Translations under genes and position numbers: made by a program
Assembly: GCA_031426355.1 (NCBI GenBank)
Contig: JANPLD010000027.1
Coordinates: forward strand, 1 to 64,000
From: JANPLD01 sp031426355
GTDB taxonomy: Bacteria; Pseudomonadota; Alphaproteobacteria; Rickettsiales; UBA8987
Length of the DNA: 64,000 nt
Direction of reading: 5' to 3'
Notes under the pieces: generated by a model
The model's input: only the letters and a program-made list of their open reading frames with translations
Database searches by the model: none
Told to the model about the DNA's origin: nothing
Shown here: piece after piece, positions 37,411-46,885 of the stretch
Position numbering within the stretch: the stretch's first letter is position 1
Layout: the number at the start of each line of letters is the position of its first letter

Positions 37411-37857
37411 TTACTGGTTTAAGCTGGATTCAAGCATCCAGAGATTTTTCTGGTGAACTTCCGTGCGTGCTACCAGAACATCCGCGCTTAACTGGTCGCC
37501 TTCATCTTCAAGTATTTTTCTAGCCGCAGATAATACTGTTATCATGGTGTTTTCATCAAGAACCAGATTTTTGAGCATCTGCTGAGAAGATAATCCCGTT
37601 GTTCTTTCTTCCTTAATTTTTGAAAGTTCTGCGTATTCGGAAAAGCTTCCAATAGTGTGACCGCCAATCGCTTTGATTCTTTCCGCAATTACATCTATAG
37701 CGAGGAATTGCTCATTATAGTGAAGTTCAAATAACTGGTGTAATGAAAGGAAGTTTTCTCCCCTTACGTTCCAGTGGTAATTCTGTTTTTTGAGAAGCAG
37801 AACATATGAATTTGCGAGAACTTCGCTGAGCGCTTTAATATTTTTTGCGTTGGGCAT
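37411..37857 (-). CDS. dps: Dps-family ferritin-like DNA-protection protein
   Basis: A 148-residue four-helix ferritin-like protein. The ferroxidase ligands at the dimer interface are visible as KKQNYHWNVRG (His), LHQLFELHYNEQFLAIDVIAERI (His, Asp and Glu in the usual spacing) and GGHTIGSFSEY. It stores iron and detoxifies peroxide. There is no Lys-rich N-terminal DNA-binding tail of the E. coli type, so direct DNA binding is uncertain. The Sco1 gene follows, which suggests a metal/oxidative-stress grouping. Confidence 0.9.
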   Translation of the reverse strand: MPNAKNIKALSEVLANSYVLLLKKQNYHWNVRGENFLSLHQLFELHYNEQFLAIDVIAERIKAIGGHTIGSFSEYAELSKIKEERTTGLSSQQMLKNLVLDENTMITVLSAARKILEDEGDQLSADVLVARTEVHQKNLWMLESSLNQ

Positions 37858-37905
37858 AATTGTTTCCTGTTTATTTCTGATAACAGTAATAGAGGGAATA
37901 GAAAA

Positions 37906-39798
37906 TCAAGCAACTTTCTTTTCTTTTTCTGCTTTTTTAAGATGTACCATTATGGCAGTTGATGCGGCTGGTGTCATGCCAGGTATTCTGCCTGCCGCGC
38001 CAATAGTTGCGGGGCGTATGCGAGCCAATTTTTCACGTACTTCATTAGACAGGCTATCAACTTTTTTATAATCAACCCATTCCGGAATTGAGATTGATTC
38101 ATCTTTACGGAACTGTTTTATTTCTGCTTCCTGCCTCTCTAAATATCCTTTATAAAGCGCTTCAATTTCCATCTGCTGAATTACTTCCTGTGGAAATCCT
38201 GAAAGTTCTAAAGGCCAGATGTTTTTTAATGTCTCAAAGGAAATATCCGGAAATGCGAGGAATTGTAGAGCTGTTCTTCTTATGCCGTCTTGATTTATTT
38301 TGATACCGTACTTTTCCGCTTCAAAAGGTGTAAGCGTTAAAGACTGCATGGCATGACGGATATTATGCAGTTTTTCAGTTTTTTTAGAGAATGAAATTTC
38401 GCGTTCCTTACCGGCAAACCCACGTTTGATAGCCCTTGGGGTGAGCCTTAAATCAGCGTTGTCAGCGCGGAGAATCAGGCGATATTCTGCGCGAGAAGTG
38501 AACATTCTGTATGGCTCAATTGTGCCAAGTGTGATAAGGTCATCTATAAGAACACCAATATAAGCGTCACTTCTATCGAGAGTAAATTCTTTTTCATTTT
38601 TAGAGCTAAATGCAGCATTCACGCCAGCTATCAAGCCTTGCGCTCCAGCCTCTTCATACCCTGTTGTGCCGTTTATTTGTCCTGCTAAAAATAATCCTGA
38701 GATTTTTTTAGTTTCTAAAGTATTTTTAAGTTCACGCGGGTCGATATAATCATATTCTATTGCATAGCCATATTGAGTTATAACGCAGTTTTCTAAACCT
38801 TTGATGGAGCGCACATAAGCATCCTGAACATCACGTGGAAGTGAGGTTGAAATACCGTTTGGATAAACGAGTTCAGAATCCAAGCCTTCTGGTTCTAAGA
38901 AAATCTGGTGGCGTTCCTTATCGCGGAAACGGTTTATCTTATCTTCGATGGAGGGGCAATAACGTGGGCCAATGCCTTTTATCTCGCCAGAATACATTGC
39001 AGATTTATGTAAATTATCCGCAATTATTTTATGAGTAGTTTCATTCGTATAAGTGATGTAGCATTTTACTTGAGGAACTTTTACTTCATTAACGATGTAT
39101 GAAAATGGGGTAGGGACCTCATCACCCGGTTGTTCTTCGCAAACTGAATAATCAATTGATGATTTTAGAATGCGGGGTGGTGTTCCGGTTTTTAATCTGC
39201 CAAGTTGGAAGCCAAACCTTTCCAGAGTCTCGGAGAGTTTGATAGATGGTTTTTCCGTTTTATTATCTTCGCCAAATCTTCCTGCCGGGGTTTTTTCATT
39301 ACCTATATGTATTAGGCCTTTTAGGAATGTTCCGGTGGTTAGAACTATTGACTTACATTCAAATTTTTCACCAGTTTCTGTGATGACCGATCTTACTTTT
39401 TCGGTTTCATCAATTTCAATATCATCAACTGCGCCTTCAAAAATGGTAAGGTTTGGGTAATCAGAAAGCGTTTCTTGCATGGCTTTCTTGTATAATTTTC
39501 TATCTGCCTGCGCTCTTGGACCCCATACTGCCGGGCCTTTTGAGGCGTTCAGCATTTTATAGTGTATGCCGGCTTTATCAATTACTTCGCCCATTACGCC
39601 ACCAAGTGCGTCAATTTCCTTAACTAAAGTGCCTTTGGCAACACCGCCGATGGCTGGGTTACAGCTCATCTGGCCGATCGTATCAAATTTATGGCTGATA
39701 AGCAGCGTTTTGGCACCTGCGCGCGCGGAGCCAGCCGCAGCTTCACAGCCTGCATGGCCACCACCAATAACTATCACATCAAATTTATTGCTATTCAT
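37906..39798 (-). CDS. mnmG: tRNA U34 carboxymethylaminomethyl-modifying enzyme MnmG (GidA)
   Basis: The FAD-dependent partner of MnmE in wobble-uridine modification. The 630 residues start with the dinucleotide-binding DVIVIGGGHAGCEAA. Family blocks include SCNPAIGGVAKGTLVKEIDALGG, GPAVWGPRAQADR, TGTFLKGLIHIG, RLKTGTPPR and the C-terminal helical domain ending in ARIRPATIGAAGRIPGMTPAA. Length and motifs are standard. mnmE, rsmG and parAB, often adjacent elsewhere, are not here. Confidence 0.97.
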   Translation of the reverse strand: MNSNKFDVIVIGGGHAGCEAAAGSARAGAKTLLISHKFDTIGQMSCNPAIGGVAKGTLVKEIDALGGVMGEVIDKAGIHYKMLNASKGPAVWGPRAQADRKLYKKAMQETLSDYPNLTIFEGAVDDIEIDETEKVRSVITETGEKFECKSIVLTTGTFLKGLIHIGNEKTPAGRFGEDNKTEKPSIKLSETLERFGFQLGRLKTGTPPRILKSSIDYSVCEEQPGDEVPTPFSYIVNEVKVPQVKCYITYTNETTHKIIADNLHKSAMYSGEIKGIGPRYCPSIEDKINRFRDKERHQIFLEPEGLDSELVYPNGISTSLPRDVQDAYVRSIKGLENCVITQYGYAIEYDYIDPRELKNTLETKKISGLFLAGQINGTTGYEEAGAQGLIAGVNAAFSSKNEKEFTLDRSDAYIGVLIDDLITLGTIEPYRMFTSRAEYRLILRADNADLRLTPRAIKRGFAGKEREISFSKKTEKLHNIRHAMQSLTLTPFEAEKYGIKINQDGIRRTALQFLAFPDISFETLKNIWPLELSGFPQEVIQQMEIEALYKGYLERQEAEIKQFRKDESISIPEWVDYKKVDSLSNEVREKLARIRPATIGAAGRIPGMTPAASTAIMVHLKKAEKEKKVA

Positions 39799-39930
39799 CA
39801 GATTCTCAAGGGTTTTGAGGGCTTATACTCTAAAAATGCCCTAAAATCAAGGAGCGTTAGCATTTGATTTGCTAATTGAAACATCTGTAAAAATGGGTAA
39901 TAAGTATTGCCTAAATTATATTTTGTTTTT

Positions 39931-41778
39931 ATGTGCGGAATTATTGGTGTTACAGGTAGGGAAGATGCGGCGGAAGTGATAGTTGAAGGGCTACGTCGCC
40001 TGGAATATCGCGGTTATGATTCAGCGGGGGTAGCTACCAGTTTTAATGGTAAAATAAACCGTTGCCGTTCTGAAGGTAAAATTAAGAATCTTGAGGCTTC
40101 GCTAGCAAAAACCCCGGTTTTAGGGAAAGTTGGTATAGGGCATACCAGATGGGCAACTCATGGCGCACCTACTGAAAGAAATGCCCATCCGCATGCGACT
40201 GAAAAAGTGGCGGTAGTACATAACGGAATTATTGAGAATTACCTGCATCTCCGCGCTGAGCTACAAAAGCTTGGGGTAGAGTTTTTGAGTGATACCGATA
40301 CGGAAGTTATTCCGCAGATCATTACTCAATATTTAAATCAGGGACTTAGTAAAAAAGATTCAGTTTTAAGGGCGGTTGCGAGGTTTGAAGGCGCTTATGC
40401 GATAGGGGTTATATTTTCTGATGATGACAAAACTATTTATGCTGCAAGACATGGTGCGCCTCTGGTTGTTGGTTATGGCAAAGATGAGAATTTTATCGCG
40501 TCAGATGCGCTTGCTCTTGCTTCATTAACTTCACAAATATGTTATTTGGAAGAGGGTGATGTTGCGGAAATTACACCTGATAAAGTTACTGTTTTTGATA
40601 AAAAAGGTAATGAGGTAAAACGCAAAATAACTCAGTCAAATCTCTCTGCGATAAATATCGGTAAGGAAAATTACCGACACTTTATGCAGAAAGAAATATT
40701 TGAGCAGCCTTCAGTTATTGGTGATAATTTCCATGCGTATTATAACCCCGTTGCGAATACTATAGCAATGCCTAACATGCCGTTTGATCTTTCTCTGATT
40801 GAGAAGGTTACGATAATAGGGTGCGGAACATCTTATTATGCTGGAAAGGTTGCTACATACTGGTTTGAGAAGATCGCAAAAATTCAGGCTGAAGCAGATA
40901 TAGCATCTGAATTCAGGTATCGTGAAGCAATTTTACCGAAGAATGGAATGTGTATTTTCCTTTCGCAATCAGGTGAAACTGCTGATACTTTAGCGGCGCT
41001 TAGATACGCGAAGTCACAGGGGCAAAAAATTGTTGCGGTTGTAAATGTTACTGAAAGTTCGATTGCGCGTGAGGCAGATTTTGTATTGCCTATTTATAGT
41101 GGTCCTGAAATTGGTGTCGCTTCTACAAAAGCATTTACTGCGCAACTTTGTACACTTGCATATTTAATGCTGAAAACAGCGAAACTTAAGAATCCTGATA
41201 AGGTTGATATATATAATAATACTGCACGTACCATGCTTGAGATACCTGCGATGATGTCAGCAGTTTTAGAAAAAGATAAAGAGATACAGGAACTGGCTCA
41301 GGAACTTTCTACATATTCTAATCTGATCTATATAGGCCGTGGAGTTTCATATCCTATAGCTCTTGAAGGGGCGTTAAAACTTAAAGAAATATCATATATA
41401 CATAGTGAGGCGTTTGCTGGTGGTGAGCTTAAGCACGGGCCAATAGCTTTAGTTGATGAAGGGTTTCCGGTGATCGCAATTGCACCGACTGATGAGTTTT
41501 TTGATAAATCTGCCTCAAATATACGTGAGGTTGCATCAAGGGGCGCGAGGATAATTTTAATATCGGACAAGCTCGGAATTGACGCTTTAAAAGATGTTAT
41601 TTCTGATTCGATTGAGATGCCGGTTATAGATTGCAGCCGCGTTACTTTCATCTGCCAGCTGATCGCTCCTATAATTTATTCCATTCCGATTCAATTACTT
41701 GCATACCATGTGGCTGTTGCAAAAGGGACGGATGTTGACCAGCCCCGTAACCTCGCAAAAAGCGTTACTGTTGAATAG
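39931..41778 (+). CDS. glmS: Glutamine-fructose-6-phosphate aminotransferase (isomerizing)
   Basis: Makes glucosamine-6-phosphate, the first step of UDP-GlcNAc synthesis for peptidoglycan and LPS. The start is set at the ATG at 39931 because the nucleophilic Cys must be residue 2 (MCGIIGVTG); an upstream in-frame start at 39907 would bury it. The N-terminal glutaminase contains RRLEYRGYDSAG and GHTRWATHG, and two SIS domains follow (about 290-420 and 460-600) with CGTSYYAG and SQSGETADT. It ends in the hallmark PRNLAKSVTVE. No ribosome site is obvious in the AT-rich leader, and no glmS ribozyme is recognised. Confidence 0.97.
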   Translation: MCGIIGVTGREDAAEVIVEGLRRLEYRGYDSAGVATSFNGKINRCRSEGKIKNLEASLAKTPVLGKVGIGHTRWATHGAPTERNAHPHATEKVAVVHNGIIENYLHLRAELQKLGVEFLSDTDTEVIPQIITQYLNQGLSKKDSVLRAVARFEGAYAIGVIFSDDDKTIYAARHGAPLVVGYGKDENFIASDALALASLTSQICYLEEGDVAEITPDKVTVFDKKGNEVKRKITQSNLSAINIGKENYRHFMQKEIFEQPSVIGDNFHAYYNPVANTIAMPNMPFDLSLIEKVTIIGCGTSYYAGKVATYWFEKIAKIQAEADIASEFRYREAILPKNGMCIFLSQSGETADTLAALRYAKSQGQKIVAVVNVTESSIAREADFVLPIYSGPEIGVASTKAFTAQLCTLAYLMLKTAKLKNPDKVDIYNNTARTMLEIPAMMSAVLEKDKEIQELAQELSTYSNLIYIGRGVSYPIALEGALKLKEISYIHSEAFAGGELKHGPIALVDEGFPVIAIAPTDEFFDKSASNIREVASRGARIILISDKLGIDALKDVISDSIEMPVIDCSRVTFICQLIAPIIYSIPIQLLAYHVAVAKGTDVDQPRNLAKSVTVE

Positions 41779-41884
41779 TGCTATCAAGCATCTTTATGAC
41801 CTTTTTACTTTACCCATAACCAATTTTGTGGTAAGTGTTCGCCGCGATTGCAGGGGAGATGCAACACTTTAAAACGGAGTATTT

Positions 41885-42880
41885 ATGGCTATTTTACACG
41901 GAACAACAGGTAAAGATAAGCTTCTAGGCACTGTTGATGCAGATGAGATTTATTCAGGTGGTGGCCATGACAGGCTTTATGGTTATGAAGGTGATGACCA
42001 ATTATTTATAGAAAATCCTTCTGACAGAACACGCGTATACGGTGGTGCTGGTAATGATACCGTTACTGGAAGTGATGAAAAAGATATAGTATATGGTGAA
42101 GAAGGCAATGACCAGATCGCAGGTGGCGCTGGTGATGACAGGCTTGAAGGCGGCTTAGGTGCTGACCAGATCGCAGGCGGTGATGGTAATGATTTCTTAA
42201 AAGCCGGAAGAGATAATGATGCTGACACTATTGATGGTGGCGCTGGTGATGACAGGATAGTTTTACAAGGTTCTTTTGAAGGCGGAACTGGTGATACTGC
42301 TGCAGGTGGTATTGGTGATGATTATATAAGCGGTAGCAAAGGTAATGATACTATCCTCGGTGAAGATGGTAATGATGGTTTGCTCGGCCGTAGAGGTGAT
42401 GATTCTATTGATGGCGGTGCTGGTGATGACAGGATAAGAGGTAACACTGGTAATGATGACCTTACAGGCGGCATCGGTAATGATAATTTAAAAGGTAATA
42501 GAGGTGATGATGCTATCAACGGCGGAGACGGTGATGATAGGATCGAAGGTAATAGCGGTAATGATACTATTTTTGGTGGCGAAGGTAATGATGTTATAAA
42601 AGGCGGCAGAGGTGATGACATTATTGATGGTGGCGCGGGTGATGATGATATTTATGGTGCTGCTGGTGATGATGTATTCATATTCACGACCGGAAGCGGT
42701 AATGATGTTATCCATACATATAGCGCAAGCCATGATAAAATTAATCTTGGTGGCCTAACATTTGCTGATCTTACTATCAGTGATTTAGATGGTGATGCGT
42801 TAATTACGCTTTCCAGCGGTGAAACCCTCACTTTAATGAATGAGGATTTCTCTGATATAACTTCAGATTATTTCGTCTAG
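41885..42880 (+). CDS. RTX-repeat (hemolysin-type Ca2+-binding) secreted protein
   Basis: A 331-residue protein made almost wholly of about 20 glycine/aspartate nonapeptides of the GGxGxDxΦx type (for example GGAGDDRIRG and GGEGNDVIKG) from about residue 25 to 265. The C-terminal 65 residues (GSGNDVIHTYSASHDKINL, then TISDLDGDALITLSSG) match type I secretion signals of RTX proteins. It has no N-terminal signal peptide, consistent with that route, and no enzymatic domain. Calcium would fold the repeats outside the cell. The ABC exporter genes are not adjacent. A GGAG site precedes the ATG, and a terminator lies at 42914-42944. Confidence 0.88.
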   Translation: MAILHGTTGKDKLLGTVDADEIYSGGGHDRLYGYEGDDQLFIENPSDRTRVYGGAGNDTVTGSDEKDIVYGEEGNDQIAGGAGDDRLEGGLGADQIAGGDGNDFLKAGRDNDADTIDGGAGDDRIVLQGSFEGGTGDTAAGGIGDDYISGSKGNDTILGEDGNDGLLGRRGDDSIDGGAGDDRIRGNTGNDDLTGGIGNDNLKGNRGDDAINGGDGDDRIEGNSGNDTIFGGEGNDVIKGGRGDDIIDGGAGDDDIYGAAGDDVFIFTTGSGNDVIHTYSASHDKINLGGLTFADLTISDLDGDALITLSSGETLTLMNEDFSDITSDYFV

Positions 42881-44176
42881 TTATTTAAATTTTATATATT
42901 CAACGATATTTGAAAGGGAGATAGATTGTTTGTCTCCCTTTTTTCTTTCCGTAACTTCAGCATTGCCATCTTTTAAACCTTTAGGGCCAATGACTATCTG
43001 ATAAGGTATTCCTATAAGTTCTGCGGTTGCAAATTTCGAACCTGCGGAATTATCCGTATCATCGTAAAGAACTTCCACAGCTTCGCTGGTTAACTTTTGA
43101 TAGATATCATCACATGCTTTACTGCATTCTGCATCCTGCGCTCGTAGGTTAATTAAAATAACTTTGAATGGGGCAACTGATTCAGGCCATACTATTCCCT
43201 TGCCATCATGGTGAGCTTCAACAATAGCGCCAACCAGTCGTGATACGCCAATACCATAACAGCCCATCTTAACTATAACATTTTCACCTTTTGAATCCTG
43301 AACTTTTACATTCATGGCTTTGGAATATTTATCACCTAGGTAAAAAATGTGACCAACCTCAATACCCCTAGCACTTTTTACTTTCTCAAGCGGAATAGGG
43401 CAGTTGTTTACGTCATGCATTTCATCAGCTCTTGCATAGAGCGATTTTATTTTTTCAATATCAAAACCTTCGGTTTTATTATTTTCAAAAAGTTCTTCAT
43501 AAGTCTCGTCATAATAGATCTGGCTTTCACCTGTATCCGCGATTATCTGGAACTCATGACTTAAATCGCCACCTATCTGCCCGGTTTCAGCCCTGAATGG
43601 TATTGCTTTAAGACCAAGCCTTTTGAAGATACGCAGATAAGTTTCAAACATTAAATTATAAGAATTTATCGCAGCTTGCTCATCAATATCAAAACTGTAA
43701 GAATCTTTCATAAGGAATTCGCGTCCGCGCATAACACCAAAGCGAGGGCGGATCTCATCGCGGAATTTCCACTGTATGTGATAAAGGTTCATTGGAAGGT
43801 CTTTATAAGACTTCACATTATTACGGAAAAGATCAGTGATAACTTCTTCGTTAGTTGGTCCGTAAATTAGTTTTCTGTCATGCCTGTCAGTTGCAACAAG
43901 AGTTTCTGCGCCGTAACTACCGCGGCCTGATTCTTCCCATAGTTCTGCCGGCTGCATGGTTGGCATGAGAAGTTCATTAGCGCCGCTTTTATCCATTTCC
44001 TCACGTACGATATTTGCAATGTTGTTGAGAACGCGGAGGCCAAGTGGTAGCCAGTTATATATGCCGCCTGAAAGCTGGCGAATCATTCCGGCGCGTAGCA
44101 TCAATCTGTGCGATACTATCTGCGCTTCGCGTGGGTCTTCTTTTAAAATAGGAAGGAGGAATCTTGAAAGTCTCAT
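42881..44176 (-). CDS. proS: Prolyl-tRNA synthetase (short alphaproteobacterial type)
   Basis: Class II synthetase of 431 residues that charges tRNA-Pro. Motif 2 is around WKFRDEIRPRFGVMRGREFLMKDSYSFD and motif 3 around GCYGIGVSRLVGAIVE; the C-terminal anticodon domain spans about 335-431. It goes directly from the motif 2 half to motif 3 and lacks the roughly 180-residue YbaK-like editing insertion of E. coli ProS, as is normal in many alphaproteobacteria. Its stop is immediately adjacent to that of the RTX gene, and the RTX terminator lies within its 3' coding region. Confidence 0.95.
   Translation of the reverse strand: MRLSRFLLPILKEDPREAQIVSHRLMLRAGMIRQLSGGIYNWLPLGLRVLNNIANIVREEMDKSGANELLMPTMQPAELWEESGRGSYGAETLVATDRHDRKLIYGPTNEEVITDLFRNNVKSYKDLPMNLYHIQWKFRDEIRPRFGVMRGREFLMKDSYSFDIDEQAAINSYNLMFETYLRIFKRLGLKAIPFRAETGQIGGDLSHEFQIIADTGESQIYYDETYEELFENNKTEGFDIEKIKSLYARADEMHDVNNCPIPLEKVKSARGIEVGHIFYLGDKYSKAMNVKVQDSKGENVIVKMGCYGIGVSRLVGAIVEAHHDGKGIVWPESVAPFKVILINLRAQDAECSKACDDIYQKLTSEAVEVLYDDTDNSAGSKFATAELIGIPYQIVIGPKGLKDGNAEVTERKKGDKQSISLSNIVEYIKFK
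42914..42944 (+). terminator. Terminator of the RTX gene, inside the 3' end of proS
   Basis: On the plus strand AAGGGAGA (42914-42921) pairs with TCTCCCTT (42933-42940) across an 11-base loop and is followed by a T run. It lies 34 bases past the RTX stop but within the proS coding frame on the other strand. Confidence 0.7.
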
Positions 44177-44245
44177 ATTTCTTTAATTAAATTATGAGGG
44201 CCAAGATAAAAGAAATGAAATTATGTGCAATAAAGAACTTGAACC

Positions 44246-44632
44246 TTATTTAACTTCAAGCGCTTTTCTTATAGCGTTGTTCTGGGCTTTTTCTACATCT
44301 TCACGCAGGTTTTGCGGCATGTTTTCAGGAAGTGCCTGAGGTGTCATATTATTTGATGAAGAAGCTTTTTCCTCTTCCAGTTTCTTTGCAAGGTTTTCCG
44401 GTAATTGATTATTATATTTTTCCTGCGGCGTAATAGCGCCCTGAATATTAATTGGTTTGCCTTCCACCTGTTTTTCTTTTATTAACCTTCTTCTTTTTTC
44501 TTCTATAGTAATGATCTCTTCATTACGGGAGCCTATAAATTTTGGCTGGTATGGAGAATCATTGCTTTGCGCCAGAGAAATTGTCGGAGCAATTGAAGCC
44601 GTAATTAAAGAAATTGTAATAAGTTTTTTCAT
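44246..44632 (-). CDS. Secreted hypothetical protein (128 aa)
   Basis: It starts with a clear Sec signal peptide (basic start, ITISLITASIAPTISLAQS, cleavage near residue 21). The mature part is charged and Glu/Lys/Asn/Pro-rich, with EEIITIEEKRRRLIKEKQVEG and a predicted helical C-terminus. It is probably periplasmic and largely disordered or coiled coil. No family is recognised. It lies about 70 bases after proS on the same strand. Confidence 0.6.
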   Translation of the reverse strand: MKKLITISLITASIAPTISLAQSNDSPYQPKFIGSRNEEIITIEEKRRRLIKEKQVEGKPINIQGAITPQEKYNNQLPENLAKKLEEEKASSSNNMTPQALPENMPQNLREDVEKAQNNAIRKALEVK

Positions 44633-44734
44633 AATTTGATTACCAAGTAAGAGTAAAGCCTATACCTCACTCTTACATTTAGTAGGAAAGGTAGGTAAAA
44701 TCATTGTATCATATTTTAGCTAAATATAAAAATA

Positions 44735-45220
44735 TTATTTAGCTGGCGTAGTTGCAGCTGGAGCAGCATTTGTTGGAGTTGTAGTTGTTGGCGTAACGTT
44801 ATTGTTTTGTTGCCTTAAAGTGCTCCTGTTTTTTCTCGCCTGAACTCTTTGTTCTGCTTTGTAAGCGCGCATTGCAGCAGAACCGGTCTGATCTGTTTGT
44901 GAAGTTGATTGTGGGTCAGAAGCGGCATCTTCTTTTTGCTGGTTGAGTTCTTTAGCTGCCGGAGTAGTATTTACCGGAGTATTGGAATTTACGTCAGAAT
45001 CAATAGTTGTGTTAGTGGTTGTAGAGCCTGCAGCTGGAGTATTAACTGGCTGATTATTATTCGCAGCAGGTGCATTAACCGGGGCAGGGTTGGAAGGTGC
45101 AGCATTAGAAGGGGCGGGATTCGAAGGCGCAGGATTTGCTACTGGAGCGGTATTTTGGGCAAAGCCTTGAGTTGCGGCAATTACAGTGATAAATGCGAAA
45201 ATAGCTAATGTTTTTTTCAT
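44735..45220 (-). CDS. Secreted Pro/Ala/Asn/Thr-rich low-complexity protein
   Basis: 161 residues with a signal peptide ending at TQGFAQ. The mature chain is almost only Ala, Asn, Pro, Thr and Ser, with tandem NPAPSNAAPS-like units around residues 28-50 and a Thr/Ala-Pro tail. A central charged stretch (AMRAYKAEQRVQARKNRSTLRQQ) could be a helix. It is probably a periplasmic or surface disordered protein. Its repeat-rich DNA is prone to length variation. The function is unknown. Confidence 0.55.
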   Translation of the reverse strand: MKKTLAIFAFITVIAATQGFAQNTAPVANPAPSNPAPSNAAPSNPAPVNAPAANNNQPVNTPAAGSTTTNTTIDSDVNSNTPVNTTPAAKELNQQKEDAASDPQSTSQTDQTGSAAMRAYKAEQRVQARKNRSTLRQQNNNVTPTTTTPTNAAPAATTPAK

Positions 45221-45366
45221 AAAGAGCCTTTATTGATTAATACTCAAAATATAAGGGATTTACGGGAGTATTCAAATTTAAATTATCATCTCATAATACT
45301 CCCTTTATCTTTCTTGAAAAATACCCTATATAACTACCTGAAATTAATAACTAACGGGCTAATCTT

Positions 45367-46356
45367 ATGTCTCAAGCAACAGTTAAGGTGCAAAGCACAG
45401 ACAAACATTTTACTACGCAAGGTCGTGGTAAAACTTATAATAATATAATTGAAACTGTGGGTGATACACCTCTGGTGAAGCTTAATAGAATACCTCAGGA
45501 AGCTGGCGCCAAGGCTGAAATTTATGCTAAACTTGAATTTTTTAACCCTCTTTCTTCTGTTAAAGACAGGCTGGCGCTTTCAATGATCGAAGAAGCTGAA
45601 AGAAAAGGTCGTATAAATAAAGATACGCTTCTTGTAGAACCTACTTCTGGTAATACCGGTATTGCGCTTGCATTCATAGCGGCGGCAAAAGGTTACAAAC
45701 TTATTCTCACAATGCCTGAATCTATGAGCTTAGAGCGCAGGAACATGCTTAAAATCATGGGCGCGCAACTTGAGCTTACTGAAGCTGCAAAAGGTATGAA
45801 AGGCGCGATCGCAAGGGCGCAGGAACTTGTTGAGAAAAATCCTAATGCAGTAATGCTCCAACAATTTGAAAATCCTGATAATCCGCTTGTTCACCGTAAT
45901 ACTACGGCGAATGAGATCTGGAATGATACTAACGGCACTGTTGATATTTTTATAACAGGTGTTGGAACTGGTGGTACATTAACTGGTGTTGCTGAAGTTC
46001 TGAAAGAGAAAAAACCTTCTGTTAAGATAATCGCGGTTGAACCTGAGGATTCTCCGGTTCTTTCTGGTGGTCAGCCTGGTCCTCATAAAATTCAAGGTAT
46101 TGGCGCAGGTTTTGTTCCAAAGATCCTTGAAACTGGTTTGATCGATGAAGTAATAAAAATCAGCAATGAAAAATCTTTTGATACAGCTCGTAAACTCTGC
46201 AAGTTAGAAGGTATACCGGCCGGTATTTCATCTGGCGCAACTGTGGCGGCAGCTTTAGAAGTTGCGGCTCGCCCAGAAAATGCAGGTAAAAAGATAGTTG
46301 TTATCTGCGCTTCTTCAGCTGAGCGTTATATGTCAACTGCACTATTTGATTTCTAG
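45367..46356 (+). CDS. cysK: Cysteine synthase A (O-acetylserine sulfhydrylase)
   Basis: A PLP enzyme that makes cysteine from O-acetylserine and sulfide. The 329 residues contain the PLP lysine K66 in NPLSSVKDRLAL, the substrate loop PTSGNTGIALAF, the phosphate-binding GVGTGGTLTGVAEVL and GIPAGISSGATVAAAL. There is an N-terminal extension of about 22 residues before YNNIIETVGDTPLVKL, the usual beginning; a later start is not obvious, so the extension may be real. A hairpin without a T run (46373-46400) follows the stop. Confidence 0.95.
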   Translation: MSQATVKVQSTDKHFTTQGRGKTYNNIIETVGDTPLVKLNRIPQEAGAKAEIYAKLEFFNPLSSVKDRLALSMIEEAERKGRINKDTLLVEPTSGNTGIALAFIAAAKGYKLILTMPESMSLERRNMLKIMGAQLELTEAAKGMKGAIARAQELVEKNPNAVMLQQFENPDNPLVHRNTTANEIWNDTNGTVDIFITGVGTGGTLTGVAEVLKEKKPSVKIIAVEPEDSPVLSGGQPGPHKIQGIGAGFVPKILETGLIDEVIKISNEKSFDTARKLCKLEGIPAGISSGATVAAALEVAARPENAGKKIVVICASSAERYMSTALFDF

Positions 46357-46411
46357 ATCATTAATTTAATTCTATCCCGCTTGGATTTCCTGGCGGGATA
46401 TATTCCTGCTT

Positions 46412-46885
46412 ATGGATAATGAAGATAACTGGAATGAATTTGTAAAAACAGTAAAGAAGCTTTCTGTAAAGAATACTAAAGCTGATATAAAAATTCCTAA
46501 GAGGATTGAAGTGAAGTCTGCTTCCGAACTTCCATCTTTTAGCTCATATGAGCAATTACCGCAGAGAAAAATAAGAACTATAAAAGCCAGAACAAGATCT
46601 GTAAAAAAAACTCTTGAAGCACTAATTGATCTTCACGGGCTCAATCTGGAAAGCGCTTATAGAGAGCTTGTTGATTTTATAAAATTTTCCCATGCGAATG
46701 GTTTTAAATTTTTGCTAGTAATAACCGGTAAAGCAAAAACCTCACCGCAAAGTACAATACGAAGGGAGCTTCCCTTATGGCTGGAAACTAACGCCCAAAT
46801 TTCATGGATGGTCAGGTCATATTCAACGGCAAATAAAGAGCATGGTGGGGAAGGGGCCTTTTATGTGGTTTTAAACCGCGACTAA
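46412..46885 (+). CDS. Smr-domain protein (putative endonuclease)
   Basis: A 157-residue protein with a basic, low-complexity N-terminal half and a C-terminal Smr domain (about 72-157). The domain shows LIDLHGLNLESAYRELVDFI, the LLVITGKAK strand-turn and the end GGEGAFYVVLNRD, matching the DLHG and GxGA-type motifs of stand-alone Smr proteins. Alphaproteobacterial Smr proteins of this layout are widespread and thought to be nucleases. It overlaps the convergent ldcA stop by four bases. Confidence 0.88.
   Translation: MDNEDNWNEFVKTVKKLSVKNTKADIKIPKRIEVKSASELPSFSSYEQLPQRKIRTIKARTRSVKKTLEALIDLHGLNLESAYRELVDFIKFSHANGFKFLLVITGKAKTSPQSTIRRELPLWLETNAQISWMVRSYSTANKEHGGEGAFYVVLNRD

Noticed and set aside
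39799..39930. glmS ribozyme/riboswitch upstream of glmS
   Set aside because: The 132-base spacer lacks the ribozyme core and is AT-rich; the glmS ribozyme is mainly known from Gram-positive bacteria.
41983..42733. Long antisense frames rich in Pro, Ser and Leu opposite the RTX gene
   Set aside because: They are the complement of the Gly/Asp repeat codons; the repeated pattern is forced by the RTX sequence and no start signals are present.
46373..46400. Hairpin after cysK as terminator
   Set aside because: The 8-bp stem is good but no T run follows on the plus strand, so it is left unassigned.
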